A stretch of DNA of 64,000 nucleotides from Streptomyces lanatus (GCF_014655715.1 NZ_BNBM01000004.1:133639-197638), one strand, 5' to 3'; shown: positions 17,153 through 26,272, numbered from the stretch's first letter. Notes: generated by a model not told the origin, from the sequence alone. A program made the numbers and translations.

Positions 17153-17863
17153 TCAGTCGTCGGAGGCGAGGTACATCAGCACCGCGCGCACCCGGCGGTC
17201 GTACATCTCCTTGGCCTCCGGTCGCAGGTCCAGCTTGTCGAAGACGGTGTTGACGTGGTCCTCCACCGTCCTCTTGCTGATCGACAGCTTCGCCGCGAGG
17301 GCCGAGTTGGACAGTCCGCGCGCCATCAGCTCCAGCACCTTCAACTGCTGGTCCGTCAGGGCGGCCAGCCGGTCGCGGCGGCGTGGGGTGCGGTAGAGGG
17401 CGCGCTGGATCTCGCCGTCGATGGCGTATCGTCCGGCCCCTACCTCGTCGACGACCTCGGTGACGAAGTCCGCGCCGGTCACCCGCGACTTGAGCTGGTA
17501 GCCGATGCCTCCGGTGGCGGCCGCGGACCCGGCCTCCAGCAGCTGCCGCAGATGGGTCAGCTCCATGTCCTTGGACAGCAGCAGGATGCCCACACCGGGA
17601 TGGGCACCGCGGATCTCCACCGCCGCGCGGAGCCCTTCCAGGGTCTGCGTGGGCGGCATTCTGATGTCGATGACGGCGAGGTCGGGCAGCGTGCCGGCGA
17701 CGGCGGTCCGCAGACCGTACGCCTCCTCGGCGCGTGCGGTGATCTCGTGGCCCTCGTCCTCCAGGATGGTCGCGAGCCCCAGCAGGTACACGGGGTCGTC
17801 GTCGGCCAGCACGATGCGCAGTGCCCGCCGCCCGGTCGCCCGGGACTCCATGCCGGCCGTCAT
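17153..17863 (-). CDS. NarL/FixJ-type response regulator
   Basis: A 236-residue regulator. The receiver (about 15-135) carries RIVLADDDPVYLLGLATIL and the phospho-acceptor in LAVIDIRMPPT. The C-terminal LuxR HTH (about 165-230) reads LTDQQLKVLELMARGLSNSA, then KLSISKRTVEDHVNTVFDKL. Its start overlaps the stop of nothing upstream but its ATG region overlaps the end of the kinase frame by ATGA-type coupling at 17860-17863, with the regulator gene downstream in the mRNA direction following the kinase. The kinase is the obvious partner. Targets are unknown. Confidence 0.88.
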   Translation of the reverse strand: MTAGMESRATGRRALRIVLADDDPVYLLGLATILEDEGHEITARAEEAYGLRTAVAGTLPDLAVIDIRMPPTQTLEGLRAAVEIRGAHPGVGILLLSKDMELTHLRQLLEAGSAAATGGIGYQLKSRVTGADFVTEVVDEVGAGRYAIDGEIQRALYRTPRRRDRLAALTDQQLKVLELMARGLSNSALAAKLSISKRTVEDHVNTVFDKLDLRPEAKEMYDRRVRAVLMYLASDD

Positions 17864-19692
17864 ACCAGCCCGCCTTCCTTCGTCGTGGCCCGCTCCCGCG
17901 TGGGCAGCGTCACCGCGACGACCGTGCCTTCACCGGGACGACTGCGGACGGTCAGCCGACCGTCGTACGCGGAGACCCGGTGCCGCAGCCCCAGCAGGCC
18001 GGTGCCGCCGCTCGCCGGGTCCGCGCCACCGACGCCGTCGTCGGTGACGCTCAGGTTCAGCACCCCGTCGCTGTGGTGGAGTTCGACGCGGACGGTGCGG
18101 GCGTCGGCGTGCTTGAGCACGTTGCTGATCGCCTCCTTGACGACGTAGTACGCGGTGAGTTCGACCGGTTCGGGCAGCTGGGGCAGCTTGTCGACGTGCA
18201 GGTCGACCGGCAGCGGCAGGTCGGCGGTCAGCGACCGCAGCGCCTGCGCCAGCCCGGCCTCGCTCAGCACCACCGGGTGGATGCCACGGGCCGCCACGCG
18301 CAGTTCGGCGTGCCCCTGTTCCAGCATGGCGAGCGCGCCGTCCAGCAGGCCGGCCAATTCAGCACCGCTCGCCGCGCGGTCCAGCCGTCGGCGAGCGATG
18401 CGCAGTTGGAGACCCAGATTGATGAACCTCTGCTGCGCCCCGTCGTGCAAGTTCCGCTCCACTTCGCGCCGTTGCTCGTCGCCTGCTTCGATGACGCGCC
18501 GGCGGGACGCGCGCAGCTCGGCCACCAGGGCCTGGTTGTCCAGCTCCAGCGCCGCGGCGGAGACGACCGCCTCCAGGACGTACCGGTCCTCCCGCAGCGC
18601 CGGGTCGTGGACGAGGACGCCGACCCGGCGCCCGTCGCGCTCCAGGACGCTCGTCCACTGTCCGGGCCCCGCGGTCAGCGCCCTGCCGTCGACGTCGACG
18701 TAACCGTCCCCGTCGGGTGCGGGGAAGCCGAGTTGGAGCGAGGCGTCGTCCAGTGTCCTGGCGAGTTCGTCACGCAGTTCCCGGCGGGAGTCGAGTGGCA
18801 GCCTGCGCAGCAGTTCGGCCACGGCGGTGCGGCCCAGCCGGATCCGCCACACCCCGGCGAGGAAGGCGAGCGGCAGACACAGGACCGACAGATGCGTGGC
18901 CGTCAGGAGCGGGGTGTGCGACCACTCCCGGTCGGCGCCGAGCGCCGCGTCGAGCCCGGAGGCGAGCCCGCCCACCAGACCGACCGCGAGCAGCGGGCCG
19001 AGTTCACGGCGGTACGGCCGCGAGGCCCCGGCCCACCGCCACAGCAGTACGGCGACCACGGCCGCGCTGACGACGAGCTGTATCGCGTCGGTGAGTTGGC
19101 GGAGCCAGGGCACGTAGTGCACGAGCAGCAGGTTGTCCGTCACCGAGTCGTGGAAGAACACGGCGACCGGCTGGAGGACGAAGGCCACCGTGCAGCCGGT
19201 GGCCAGCAGGATCCGGTCGGCGAGGGCGGCGACCGGGCCGTGGTCCTCGCGGGAGCGCAGACGGCCGTAGGGGAAGACCAGCAGCAGCGGGATCAGGAAC
19301 CCGGTGGACGCGGAGCGCAGGAACAGGCCGACGGTGTGCACCCGCGGGTCGGTGGAGATCTGGAGATCCTCCGCGAACCAGCCGATGCCGACGAGCAGCA
19401 TCAGCGCTCCGACGACGTTGCCCGGCCGCCGCAGTCGCGCCAGCAGTCCGGCGCCGAGGTACAGCCCTCCGACCGCCCCCGAGAAGAGTGTGGAAGTCGA
19501 GTCGGCGTACCTGTCGGGTGCGGTGACGACCAGGACCCAGATGCCGAACGCCGTACCGGCGGCCGCGAGGGCGAAGGCGTTGAGTTGTGGGGACGGGACC
19601 GGCATGCGCGGTCCGTTGGCCACGGGCATCCCGGGGCCGACGAGCGGAGTGGCCGGCGCGGGCCAGGACATCCATCGAGGGGTACGCCCCAT
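17860..19692 (-). CDS. Sensor histidine kinase, NarL-system type
   Basis: A 610-residue membrane kinase. Residues about 35-275 contain multiple predicted membrane helices. A GAF-like linker follows (about 285-385). The HisKA_3 dimerisation domain has the phospho-acceptor in RREVERNLHDGAQQRF. The HATPase_c domain (about 500-600) shows VVKEAISNVLKHADA, LSVTDDGVGGAD and GTGLLGLRHRVSAYDGRLTV. The kinase is encoded before its response regulator, with a 4-bp stop/start overlap. The signal is not evident; the long membrane part suggests an intramembrane or membrane-proximal cue. Confidence 0.88.
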   Translation of the reverse strand: MGRTPRWMSWPAPATPLVGPGMPVANGPRMPVPSPQLNAFALAAAGTAFGIWVLVVTAPDRYADSTSTLFSGAVGGLYLGAGLLARLRRPGNVVGALMLLVGIGWFAEDLQISTDPRVHTVGLFLRSASTGFLIPLLLVFPYGRLRSREDHGPVAALADRILLATGCTVAFVLQPVAVFFHDSVTDNLLLVHYVPWLRQLTDAIQLVVSAAVVAVLLWRWAGASRPYRRELGPLLAVGLVGGLASGLDAALGADREWSHTPLLTATHLSVLCLPLAFLAGVWRIRLGRTAVAELLRRLPLDSRRELRDELARTLDDASLQLGFPAPDGDGYVDVDGRALTAGPGQWTSVLERDGRRVGVLVHDPALREDRYVLEAVVSAAALELDNQALVAELRASRRRVIEAGDEQRREVERNLHDGAQQRFINLGLQLRIARRRLDRAASGAELAGLLDGALAMLEQGHAELRVAARGIHPVVLSEAGLAQALRSLTADLPLPVDLHVDKLPQLPEPVELTAYYVVKEAISNVLKHADARTVRVELHHSDGVLNLSVTDDGVGGADPASGGTGLLGLRHRVSAYDGRLTVRSRPGEGTVVAVTLPTRERATTKEGGLV

Positions 19693-19833
19693 AACCGCCT
19701 CCCCCGTGACGGTCGTCCACGCACGTTGTTACGAGTCCTCACGGTACGCGATCGGCCGACTCCCGTACGCGTTCCCGGGGAAACCGCCTCGCCCGATTCT
19801 GACGGCGGGCGAGGAACTCACGTTGTCTCTCGG

Positions 19834-20949
19834 TCACTTCCCTTTCGTGTACAGCACCTCAGTCCGCGTCGTGAACCGGGCGAGCACGTCCGGCAAGGGG
19901 TCGACGCCGATGCCGGGGGCGGTCGGTACCGGCAGATGGCCGTCCTTGAGGACGAACGGTTCGGTGATGTCCTCGGCGAAGTACCGGCCGGAGGCGGAGG
20001 TGTCGCCGGGGAGGGTGAAGCCGGGGAGGGCGGCGAGCGCCAGGTTGGGGGCGCGACCGATGCCGGTCTCCAGCATGCCGCCGCACCACACGGGCACGCC
20101 GTGGGCGGCGGCCACGTCGTGGATGCGACGGGCTCCCGGATAACCGCCGACGCGGGCCGGTTTGACGTTGACGACCCGGCAGGCGTCCATCGCGATCGCG
20201 GACGCCGCGTCGCGCGCGGAGTGGATCGACTCGTCGAGGCAGACCGGGGTGGCCAGCCGTTTCTGGAGTCGGGCATGGGCGTGGAGGTTGTTCTCCTCCA
20301 ACGGCTCCTCGATCAGCAGCAGTCCGAAGTCGTCGAGCCCGCGCAGGTGCTCGGCGTCGGCGAGCGTGTAGGCGGTGTTGGCGTCGACCTGGAGCGGGAG
20401 CGCGTCGCCGAAGCGTTCGCGTACGGCGCGCACCGGCTCGATGTCCCAGCCCGGCTCGATCTTCAGCTTGATGCGGACGTAGCCCTCGGCGAGGTAGCGC
20501 TCGACGTCGTCGAGGAGTTCGGGCACGGAGTTCTTGATCCCGACCGAGACCCCGGCGGGCACCCGTTCGTGGACCGAGCCGAGAAAGGTCGCGAACGACA
20601 TCCCGTAGGCCCGCAGTTCGGCGTCCAGGAGGGCGGTTTCCAGGGCGGCCTTTGCGAGTTCGTGGCCCTTGACGGAGGCCATCGCGGGGGCGACCAGAGC
20701 TGTCGTCGGCTCGGGCAGGGCCGCGACGCGCGGCAGCAGGAAGTCCCGGATCACGATCTCGGCGCCGGCGACGAACTCCGAGCAGTACAGCGGCTGCGGG
20801 TCGGCCGCGAACTCCGACCAGCCCTCGGTCACGTCGGTCACCACACGCAGCAGGAAGGTGTCCTTGCTGGTCATCGTCCCGAACGAGGTACGGAACGGTG
20901 TGACGAGCGGAAGGGCGACGTGGAGCAGTTCAACGCGTTCGAGCTTCAT
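19834..20949 (-). CDS. N-succinylamino acid racemase / o-succinylbenzoate synthase family enzyme
   Basis: A 371-residue enolase-superfamily enzyme. The acid-base lysines are Lys161/Lys163 (RIKLKIEP) and Lys263 (NVKPARVGG), and the metal ligands are Asp189 (QVDANT), Glu214 (IEEPL) and Asp239 (LDES). The numbering matches the Amycolatopsis N-acylamino-acid racemase, where Lys163, Asp189, Glu214, Asp239 and Lys263 form the site. The ATG at 20949 follows AAGGAGCAGGA and overlaps the GNAT stop (ATGA). With GNAT acyltransferase and M20 desuccinylase genes nearby and no other menaquinone genes, racemisation of N-succinyl amino acids is the likely role. Confidence 0.85.
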   Translation of the reverse strand: MKLERVELLHVALPLVTPFRTSFGTMTSKDTFLLRVVTDVTEGWSEFAADPQPLYCSEFVAGAEIVIRDFLLPRVAALPEPTTALVAPAMASVKGHELAKAALETALLDAELRAYGMSFATFLGSVHERVPAGVSVGIKNSVPELLDDVERYLAEGYVRIKLKIEPGWDIEPVRAVRERFGDALPLQVDANTAYTLADAEHLRGLDDFGLLLIEEPLEENNLHAHARLQKRLATPVCLDESIHSARDAASAIAMDACRVVNVKPARVGGYPGARRIHDVAAAHGVPVWCGGMLETGIGRAPNLALAALPGFTLPGDTSASGRYFAEDITEPFVLKDGHLPVPTAPGIGVDPLPDVLARFTTRTEVLYTKGK

Positions 20950-21854
20950 TCCTGCTCCTTGGCAGCCGATTCGGAGGGGTGATCGGAAGGGCCGGAGGAC
21001 GGGCGGCGGGTCAGCAGGTACCAGCCGTCGCGGGACATGGCCGTCGCGCACAGTCCCTCCGCGTACGCCCCGGTGAAGACCTCACGAACTGCGTGCCGCC
21101 AGTCGAGCGCGAGCGCCGGGTCGGCCGCGCGCAGCGCCACGATGTCCTCGGGCACACGGCACCACAGTCTGTCCGCGCCACGCAGGGCGAGCGGGCCGCC
21201 GTCCGGTGCCCGGCGTACGACGTCGGCGGCGGAGCGGCCCTCGGCGGGGTCGTCGTTCCGTGTGCTCCCGGTGGCGAGGTCCCATACGACGGCCAGCCGG
21301 TCGCTCTCGTCGCCGTCGTTCACGCCGTCGCTCATCGGGCCGTAGAAGTCGACCAGGTACTCGCTGCCGACGGCGCCCAGCTTGATCAGGTTGAAGCGGG
21401 CGTTGCGGCCGACCAGCGGGTCGAAGGTCCAGCGCATGGTGGTGGCGCCCCGCTCCAGCGCCCACAGCCGCTGCGCCTGTTTGACCGCGAGGCCGACGCC
21501 CCGGCCGGACGTGGTCGCCGCCGCCACGAACGAGTACACGTCCCGCTGGGCGGGCGGCCCGAACACCGCCACCGCCGCGCCGGCGAGCCGCTCGCCCGAG
21601 GGCCCGCCGGAGTACGCCGCGTGCACGGCGCCACCGGCGTGCACCAGGCTGTGCAGCACCTCCGAGGGGTAGGGCGGGGTGGCGCGCGGTGTCTGCCACA
21701 CATCGGCGAAGAAGTCGGCCACGGCACGGATGCCGGCCACGTCGTGCACGGTACGCACCGTTACCCCGGCGGTACGGGCCGCGGCGAGGGCGTCCGCGCC
21801 CGGCGTGCCGTCCGTCGCACCGGACCCGGCGGCGGAGCTCGTCACAGGTGTCAT
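20946..21854 (-). CDS. GNAT-type N-acyltransferase, probable amino-acid N-succinyltransferase
   Basis: A 302-residue protein with a GNAT fold around residues 30-175: PSGERLAGAAVAVFG, then the acyl-CoA loop region TSGRGVGLAVKQAQRLWALE, then TFDPLVGRNARFNLIKLGAV. The last motif is typical of the predicted acetyltransferases (COG3375) encoded beside NSAR enzymes. It is co-transcribed with the racemase (4-bp overlap). In the described pathway this step succinylates D-amino acids. The ATG at 21854 has GGAG 10 bp upstream; a frame extending to 21953 would run into the operator region. Confidence 0.75.
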   Translation of the reverse strand: MTPVTSSAAGSGATDGTPGADALAAARTAGVTVRTVHDVAGIRAVADFFADVWQTPRATPPYPSEVLHSLVHAGGAVHAAYSGGPSGERLAGAAVAVFGPPAQRDVYSFVAAATTSGRGVGLAVKQAQRLWALERGATTMRWTFDPLVGRNARFNLIKLGAVGSEYLVDFYGPMSDGVNDGDESDRLAVVWDLATGSTRNDDPAEGRSAADVVRRAPDGGPLALRGADRLWCRVPEDIVALRAADPALALDWRHAVREVFTGAYAEGLCATAMSRDGWYLLTRRPSSGPSDHPSESAAKEQE

Positions 21855-21887
21855 GCCCTTGAGTCTCCAAGGCCGCGATGTGTCGAC

Positions 21888-21972
21888 CATTGTCGTTGTG
21901 CACAATGAGAGCTCGCCCTCATGTTGCGATCGGCCAAGGACCTCGGCCGTCACCGTCCGATAAAAAGGCCAA
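21888..21972. promoter_or_regulatory. Regulatory region between GNAT-racemase operon and pucR-like gene
   Basis: It contains the inverted repeat CATTGT (21888-21893) / ACAATG (21902-21907) with an 8-bp spacer. It also contains two GGCCAA boxes, at 21932-21937 and 21967-21972. The same GGCCAA box occurs as an inverted pair before the APC permease gene of the same cluster (26257-26272). These are candidate binding sites for the PucR regulator. Confidence 0.45.
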
Positions 21973-22015
21973 TCGTCCCCGTGTGACCGTTCCCCATCGG
22001 AAAGACCTCCCGCCC

Positions 22016-23599
22016 ATGGACGCCTGCACCCTCGAGGAGCTGCTCGCCACTCTCGGCGAGCCCATGTTCCGTGTGCTCACCGCCCCGGCCGGTCTCACCG
22101 GACCCGTCTCGGACGTCCTGCTCCACGACGCGGGGGCGCCGTTCCCGCGCGGCGCGCCCGGCGCCCTGCTGCTGGCGGTCGGGGCGCGAGGGGGTGAGGT
22201 CGAGGCGCTGGCCCGTAGAGCCGCGGCGGCGGGGATGGCCGGGCTCGTCGTGCGGGACGGGGACGGGCGGCCAGAGACGGTGGCGGCGGCCCAGGCGCAC
22301 GGCCTCGCGCTGCTCGCCGTCGACGAGGAGGCCGCCTGGCATCACGTCCATTTGCTGCTCGCGTCCGCGATCGGTTCCAGGTCCGGCCCGGCGGGTGGCT
22401 CTGGGGCCGCCTTCGGGGATCTGTTCGCGCTCGCCAACGCGGTGGCCACGGCCGTGGGCGGCGCGACCGTCATCGAGGACGCCCGCCAGCGGATCCTCGC
22501 CTACTCCACGGTCCCCGGGCAGGCCGTCGACGACGCCCGGCGGCAGGGCATCCTGGGCCGCCAGGTGCCGAGCAGCCCCGAGAACACCGAGCAGTACCGC
22601 GTCCTGTTCGCCGCTCCCGGACCCGTCCGACTCGCCGCGCTCGACGGTGACGAGCTGCCGAGGCTCGCCGTCGCGATCCGCGCGGGCGGCGAGACGCTGG
22701 GGTCGGTGTGGGCCGTCGACGACGGGCATCTCGGCCCGAACGCCGAGGAGGCGCTCACCCAGGGCGCGTCCACGGCCGCCCTTCTCCTGCTGCGCGCCCG
22801 GGCGAGCGAGGAACTGTCCCGGCATGTGACGAGCGACCTGCTGCGCCGTCTCCTCGACGGCACCGCCGAGCCCGCGGGCGCCGCACACCTCCTCGGTCTC
22901 GCCGCGGACGCCCCGGTCCGTGTCGTGGCCTTCGCCCTGGAAGGCACGGGGTCCGCGCCCGACGGGGAACAGACCGCGCTACGGCTGCTGGACCTCGTAC
23001 GGCTCCAGTGCGAGGCGCGCTACGGGCGGCACGCGTGCGTGCTGGTGGGCGGAAGGGTGTACGCGCTGCTGCCGGTGGCCGGTGAGCGGGGCGGCGAGCG
23101 GCACAAGCGGCTGGTCGAGGACATCGTGCGCCGCGCGGGTCGGGCGCTGCGGGTGCCGGTGCGGGCGGGACTGGGGGACGTGGTCGCGGACCTGGCGGCC
23201 GTGCGCGGCTCACGGGACGACGCCGACCTCGTCCTGCATGTGCTCGGGCCGGACGAGGACGTCGCCTCCGTGACCGAGGTACGCGCCCGTGTCACACTGC
23301 TCCGGCTGCGTGAACTCATGGGCGAGCGGCGGGACTTGACCGAAGGTGCCTGGCGGAGGGTGCTTGCCTACGACGCCGGGCACGGGACCGACTACGCCAG
23401 GACCCTGGTGTGCTGGTTGGACGCCGGGTGCGACATGGCGCGGACGGCGAAGGTGCTCGCGGTGCACCCCAACACCTGCCGGTACCGCATCAAACAGGCG
23501 CAGCAGCACCTCGGCATCGATCTGGACGACGCGGACGAGCGGTTGGTGCTGTGGCTGCAACTGCGGACGCTCGGCGGCTTGCGGGGTGCCGCCCGGTGA
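22016..23599 (+). CDS. PucR family transcriptional regulator
   Basis: A 527-residue regulator. The N-terminal PucR ligand domain (about 5-120) starts with CTLEELLATLGEPMFRVLTA, a GGDEF-like middle region spans about 290-420, and the C-terminal HTH_30 domain reads LDAGCDMARTAKVLAVHPNT CRYRIKQAQ. ATG at 22016 follows GGAAAGACC loosely. It is divergent from the GNAT-racemase operon and convergent with the desuccinylase gene, placing it at the centre of the amino-acid module, which it probably controls. PucR proteins often sense pathway metabolites. Confidence 0.87.
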   Translation: MDACTLEELLATLGEPMFRVLTAPAGLTGPVSDVLLHDAGAPFPRGAPGALLLAVGARGGEVEALARRAAAAGMAGLVVRDGDGRPETVAAAQAHGLALLAVDEEAAWHHVHLLLASAIGSRSGPAGGSGAAFGDLFALANAVATAVGGATVIEDARQRILAYSTVPGQAVDDARRQGILGRQVPSSPENTEQYRVLFAAPGPVRLAALDGDELPRLAVAIRAGGETLGSVWAVDDGHLGPNAEEALTQGASTAALLLLRARASEELSRHVTSDLLRRLLDGTAEPAGAAHLLGLAADAPVRVVAFALEGTGSAPDGEQTALRLLDLVRLQCEARYGRHACVLVGGRVYALLPVAGERGGERHKRLVEDIVRRAGRALRVPVRAGLGDVVADLAAVRGSRDDADLVLHVLGPDEDVASVTEVRARVTLLRLRELMGERRDLTEGAWRRVLAYDAGHGTDYARTLVCWLDAGCDMARTAKVLAVHPNTCRYRIKQAQQHLGIDLDDADERLVLWLQLRTLGGLRGAAR

Positions 23600-23633
23600 A
23601 CCGGCCGGCGCCATGTGCCGCGTGGGGTTCAGG

Positions 23634-24695
23634 TCAGCCGCTCAGCCAGGCCGCGAGCCGGGCTTCGCACTCCCGCAACTGGCCGACGGGCACGTACTCC
23701 CCGACGGTGTGCGCGAGGGTCGGGTCGCCGGGGCCGTAGTTGAGCGCGGGCGTGCCGAGCGCGGCGAAGCGGGCGACATCGGTCCAGCCCAGCTTGGGGC
23801 GGGCGGTCGCCCCCAGGGCCTCGACGAGCGAGGCGACCGGGCCCTGTCCGAGCCCGGGCAGGGCTCCCGGCACGACCTCGGTGACCTCGACGTCGTACTC
23901 GGGGAAGAGCCCGCGCAGATACGCCTCGGCCTGTCCGGCCGAACGGCTGGGCGCGAAGCGCAGGTTGACCGTGATGACACAGGTGTCGGGAACGACGTTC
24001 TCGGCGATGCCTGCACGGACGGCGACCGCGCTCAGCCCTTCGCGGTACTCCAGGCCGTCGATGACGATCCGCTCGGCGGTGTGCTCGTCGAGGCGCTGGA
24101 GCATGGCGGCGGCCCGGTGCGCGGCGTTGACACCCTTCCAGGAGCGGGCGGTGTGCGCGCGCTCGCCGCGCACCGTGATGTCCGCGTTCAGGACTCCCTG
24201 GCAGCCCGCCTCGACACCCCCGTCGGACGGCTCCATGAGGATCGCGAGGTCCGCGTCGAGCAGGTCGGGGCGTTCGGCGGCGATGCGGTTCAGGCCGTTG
24301 CGGTCGCCGGAGACCTCCTCGCACTCGTAGAAGACGTACGTGACGTCGCGTACCGGTGCGGTGAGGGTGGCCGCGAGCCGCAGGGCGACGGCGACTCCGC
24401 CCTTCATATCGCACGCCCCTAGCCCGTGAAGCAGCTCTCCGTCCAGCCGGGACGGCAGGTTCCCGGCGGCCGGCACGGTGTCCAGGTGACCGGCGATGAC
24501 GACGCGCTCGGCGCGCCCCAGGTCGGTGCGGGCCACGACGGAGTTGGCGATGCGCTCGACGGTCAGGTGAGCGCGGCCGCGCAGGGCGGACTCCACGGCG
24601 TCCGCGAGGGCGGCCTCGCCTCCGCTCTCGGAGGGCGTGTCCACCAGGGCCCGGGTGAGATCCACGAGGTCGCCGGTCGGAGTCAGCGGGACCAT
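23634..24695 (-). CDS. M20 family deacylase, probable N-succinyl-L-amino acid desuccinylase
   Basis: A 353-residue di-zinc hydrolase related to DapE/ArgE. Metal and catalytic residues are visible: His70 and Asp72 in AGHLDTVP, Asp96 in GACDMKGG, Glu126/Glu127 in YECEEVSGDRNG, Glu155 in LMEPSDGG, and a late His in TLAHTVGEYV. It fits DapE-like N-succinyl hydrolases. The ATG at 24695 lies inside the end of the APC permease gene (13-bp overlap), so the pair forms one operon. In the D-to-L pathway this enzyme releases the free L-amino acid. DapE itself cannot be excluded by sequence, but the context favours the racemase pathway. Confidence 0.82.
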   Translation of the reverse strand: MVPLTPTGDLVDLTRALVDTPSESGGEAALADAVESALRGRAHLTVERIANSVVARTDLGRAERVVIAGHLDTVPAAGNLPSRLDGELLHGLGACDMKGGVAVALRLAATLTAPVRDVTYVFYECEEVSGDRNGLNRIAAERPDLLDADLAILMEPSDGGVEAGCQGVLNADITVRGERAHTARSWKGVNAAHRAAAMLQRLDEHTAERIVIDGLEYREGLSAVAVRAGIAENVVPDTCVITVNLRFAPSRSAGQAEAYLRGLFPEYDVEVTEVVPGALPGLGQGPVASLVEALGATARPKLGWTDVARFAALGTPALNYGPGDPTLAHTVGEYVPVGQLRECEARLAAWLSG

Positions 24696-26158
24696 ACGAC
24701 GGCCTCCTCCTGCTCGGCGGGCCGGTTGAGCCGGGAGTGCTTGATGCCGTAGAGGGCGTAGATCGCGAACCCGACCGCCATCCACAGACCGAACGCGATC
24801 CAGGTGTCGGCGCCGAGCCCCCACATCACGTAGGCGCAGCACAGCACGCCCAGCACGCATGTCACCGGCGCGAGCGGTACCCGGAAGCTGCGCGGTGCCT
24901 CGGGGCTGCGCCGGCGCAGGATCAGTACGGCACAGTTGACGAGCGCGAACGCGAACAGGGTGCCGATGCTGGTGGCGTCGGCGAGCGCGCCCAGCGGCAC
25001 CAGCGTGGCGAGCAGCGTGACGAACGCGGACACGATGACCGTGTTGGCGCGGGGCACCCCGGTCCTCGGGTGGACCGTGGCGAACAGCGGCGGCACGAGA
25101 CCGTCGCGCGCCATCGAGAACAGGATGCGGGTCTGGCCGTACTGCACGGCGAGGACGACGCTCGTGGTGGCGACGACCGCGCCGATGGACAGCAGGACAG
25201 GCCACAGGTCGCCGCCGCCGACCGAGCGGACCAGCACCTCGCTGAGGGTCGCCTCGGTGCCGGCGAACTTCTGCCACGGCATCGCGCCGACCGCCGCGAT
25301 CGCCACCGCGCAGTACAGCACGGTGATCAGCCCGAGGGAGAGGAGGATGGCGCGCGGCAGGTCGCGCTGCGGGTTCTTCGCCTCCTCACCGGCCGTCGAG
25401 GCGGCGTCGAAGCCGATGTACGAGAAGAACAACGAGGCGGCGCCCGCGCTGACGCCGGCCATGCCGAGCGGGAACAGTGGCTGGAAGTTCCCGGCGCGGA
25501 ACGCCGTGAAGGCGACGGCGCAGAACAGCACCAGGGCGGTCACCTTCACCGTCACCATGATCGTGTTGACGACGGCGCTCTCGCGGGCCCCGCGCAGCAG
25601 CACGACCATGGCGAGTACGACGATCGCGGCGGCCGGAATGTTCAGTACGCCGCCCGCACCGGGCGGGGCGGCCAGCGACTCCGGCAGTGTCCAGCCGATG
25701 GTGAGTTCCAGCAGCTCATTGAGGTACTGGCCCCAGCCGACCGCTACGGCCGCGACCGAGACGCCGTACTCCAGCACCAGACACCAGCCGCAGACCCACG
25801 CGACGAGCTCGCCGAGCGTGGCGTAGGCATAGCTGTACGAGGACCCGGCGCCCGGGATCATGCCCGCCAGCTCGGCGTACGACAGGGCGGAGAACAGTGC
25901 CGTGATCCCGGCGAGCACGAAGGAGACCACGACGGCCGGACCCGCCTCGGGCACCGCCTGGCCGAGAACGACGAAGATCCCGGTGCCGAGGGTGGCGCCC
26001 ACGCTCAGCAGCGTCAGCTGGGTGAGCCCCATCGTCCGCCGCAACGCACCACCTCGGGCCTCGGCAACCAGATCGGCAACGTCGCGCCGCCGCGTCAGCC
26101 TGCTCGCGCCCCTGACTTCCCCCGCGGATGTTCGAGGTCTCGTCCCCACAGTGTCCAC
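24683..26158 (-). CDS. APC family amino acid permease
   Basis: A 491-residue, about 12-14-helix cationic-amino-acid-type transporter. It shows the helix 1 signature LLSVGATLGTGIFVVLG, then YAELAGMIPGAGSSYSYAYA and FFSYIGFDAASTAGEEAKNP. The GTG at 26158 follows GGAG at 7 bp. It precedes and overlaps the desuccinylase, so imported amino acids (perhaps D-forms) could feed the succinylation route. Its upstream region holds the TTGGCC/GGCCAA repeat. Confidence 0.85.
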   Translation of the reverse strand: MDTVGTRPRTSAGEVRGASRLTRRRDVADLVAEARGGALRRTMGLTQLTLLSVGATLGTGIFVVLGQAVPEAGPAVVVSFVLAGITALFSALSYAELAGMIPGAGSSYSYAYATLGELVAWVCGWCLVLEYGVSVAAVAVGWGQYLNELLELTIGWTLPESLAAPPGAGGVLNIPAAAIVVLAMVVLLRGARESAVVNTIMVTVKVTALVLFCAVAFTAFRAGNFQPLFPLGMAGVSAGAASLFFSYIGFDAASTAGEEAKNPQRDLPRAILLSLGLITVLYCAVAIAAVGAMPWQKFAGTEATLSEVLVRSVGGGDLWPVLLSIGAVVATTSVVLAVQYGQTRILFSMARDGLVPPLFATVHPRTGVPRANTVIVSAFVTLLATLVPLGALADATSIGTLFAFALVNCAVLILRRRSPEAPRSFRVPLAPVTCVLGVLCCAYVMWGLGADTWIAFGLWMAVGFAIYALYGIKHSRLNRPAEQEEAVVWSR

Positions 26159-26256
26159 GCGCCCACTCCTCTCACAGCACCCGTTCCGGACCTTGATGAT
26201 GCGGAAGGGGGAGGTGGGGAGGGGTGTGCGTGATGGCCAAGACGGTGCGGGGTGGT

Positions 26257-26272
26257 TTGGCCTGCCGGCCAA
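26257..26272. promoter_or_regulatory. TTGGCC-N4-GGCCAA palindrome upstream of the APC permease
   Basis: A perfect inverted repeat TTGGCCTGCCGGCCAA, about 100 bp before the permease start, with another GGCCAA at 26235-26240. The same half-site occurs twice in the pucR/GNAT intergenic region. It is a candidate operator of the cluster. The remainder of the 332-bp gap to the next gene shows no other feature. Confidence 0.45.

Noticed and set aside
17821..20982. 1053-codon plus-strand open frame
   Set aside because: It runs antisense through the response regulator, kinase and racemase genes, which have clear domain motifs. It is rich in Gln/Arg/Gly/His as expected of a high-GC shadow frame.
23634..25277. 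547-codon extension of the M20 desuccinylase frame upstream of 24695
   Set aside because: The extra 194 codons overlap the APC permease gene in another phase, contain no domain and are Arg/His-rich. The ATG at 24695 begins the M20 homology.
24737..26233. 498-codon plus-strand frame opposite the APC permease
   Set aside because: Antisense shadow with His/Arg/Asp/Gly-rich content; the permease frame shows real membrane helices and APC motifs.
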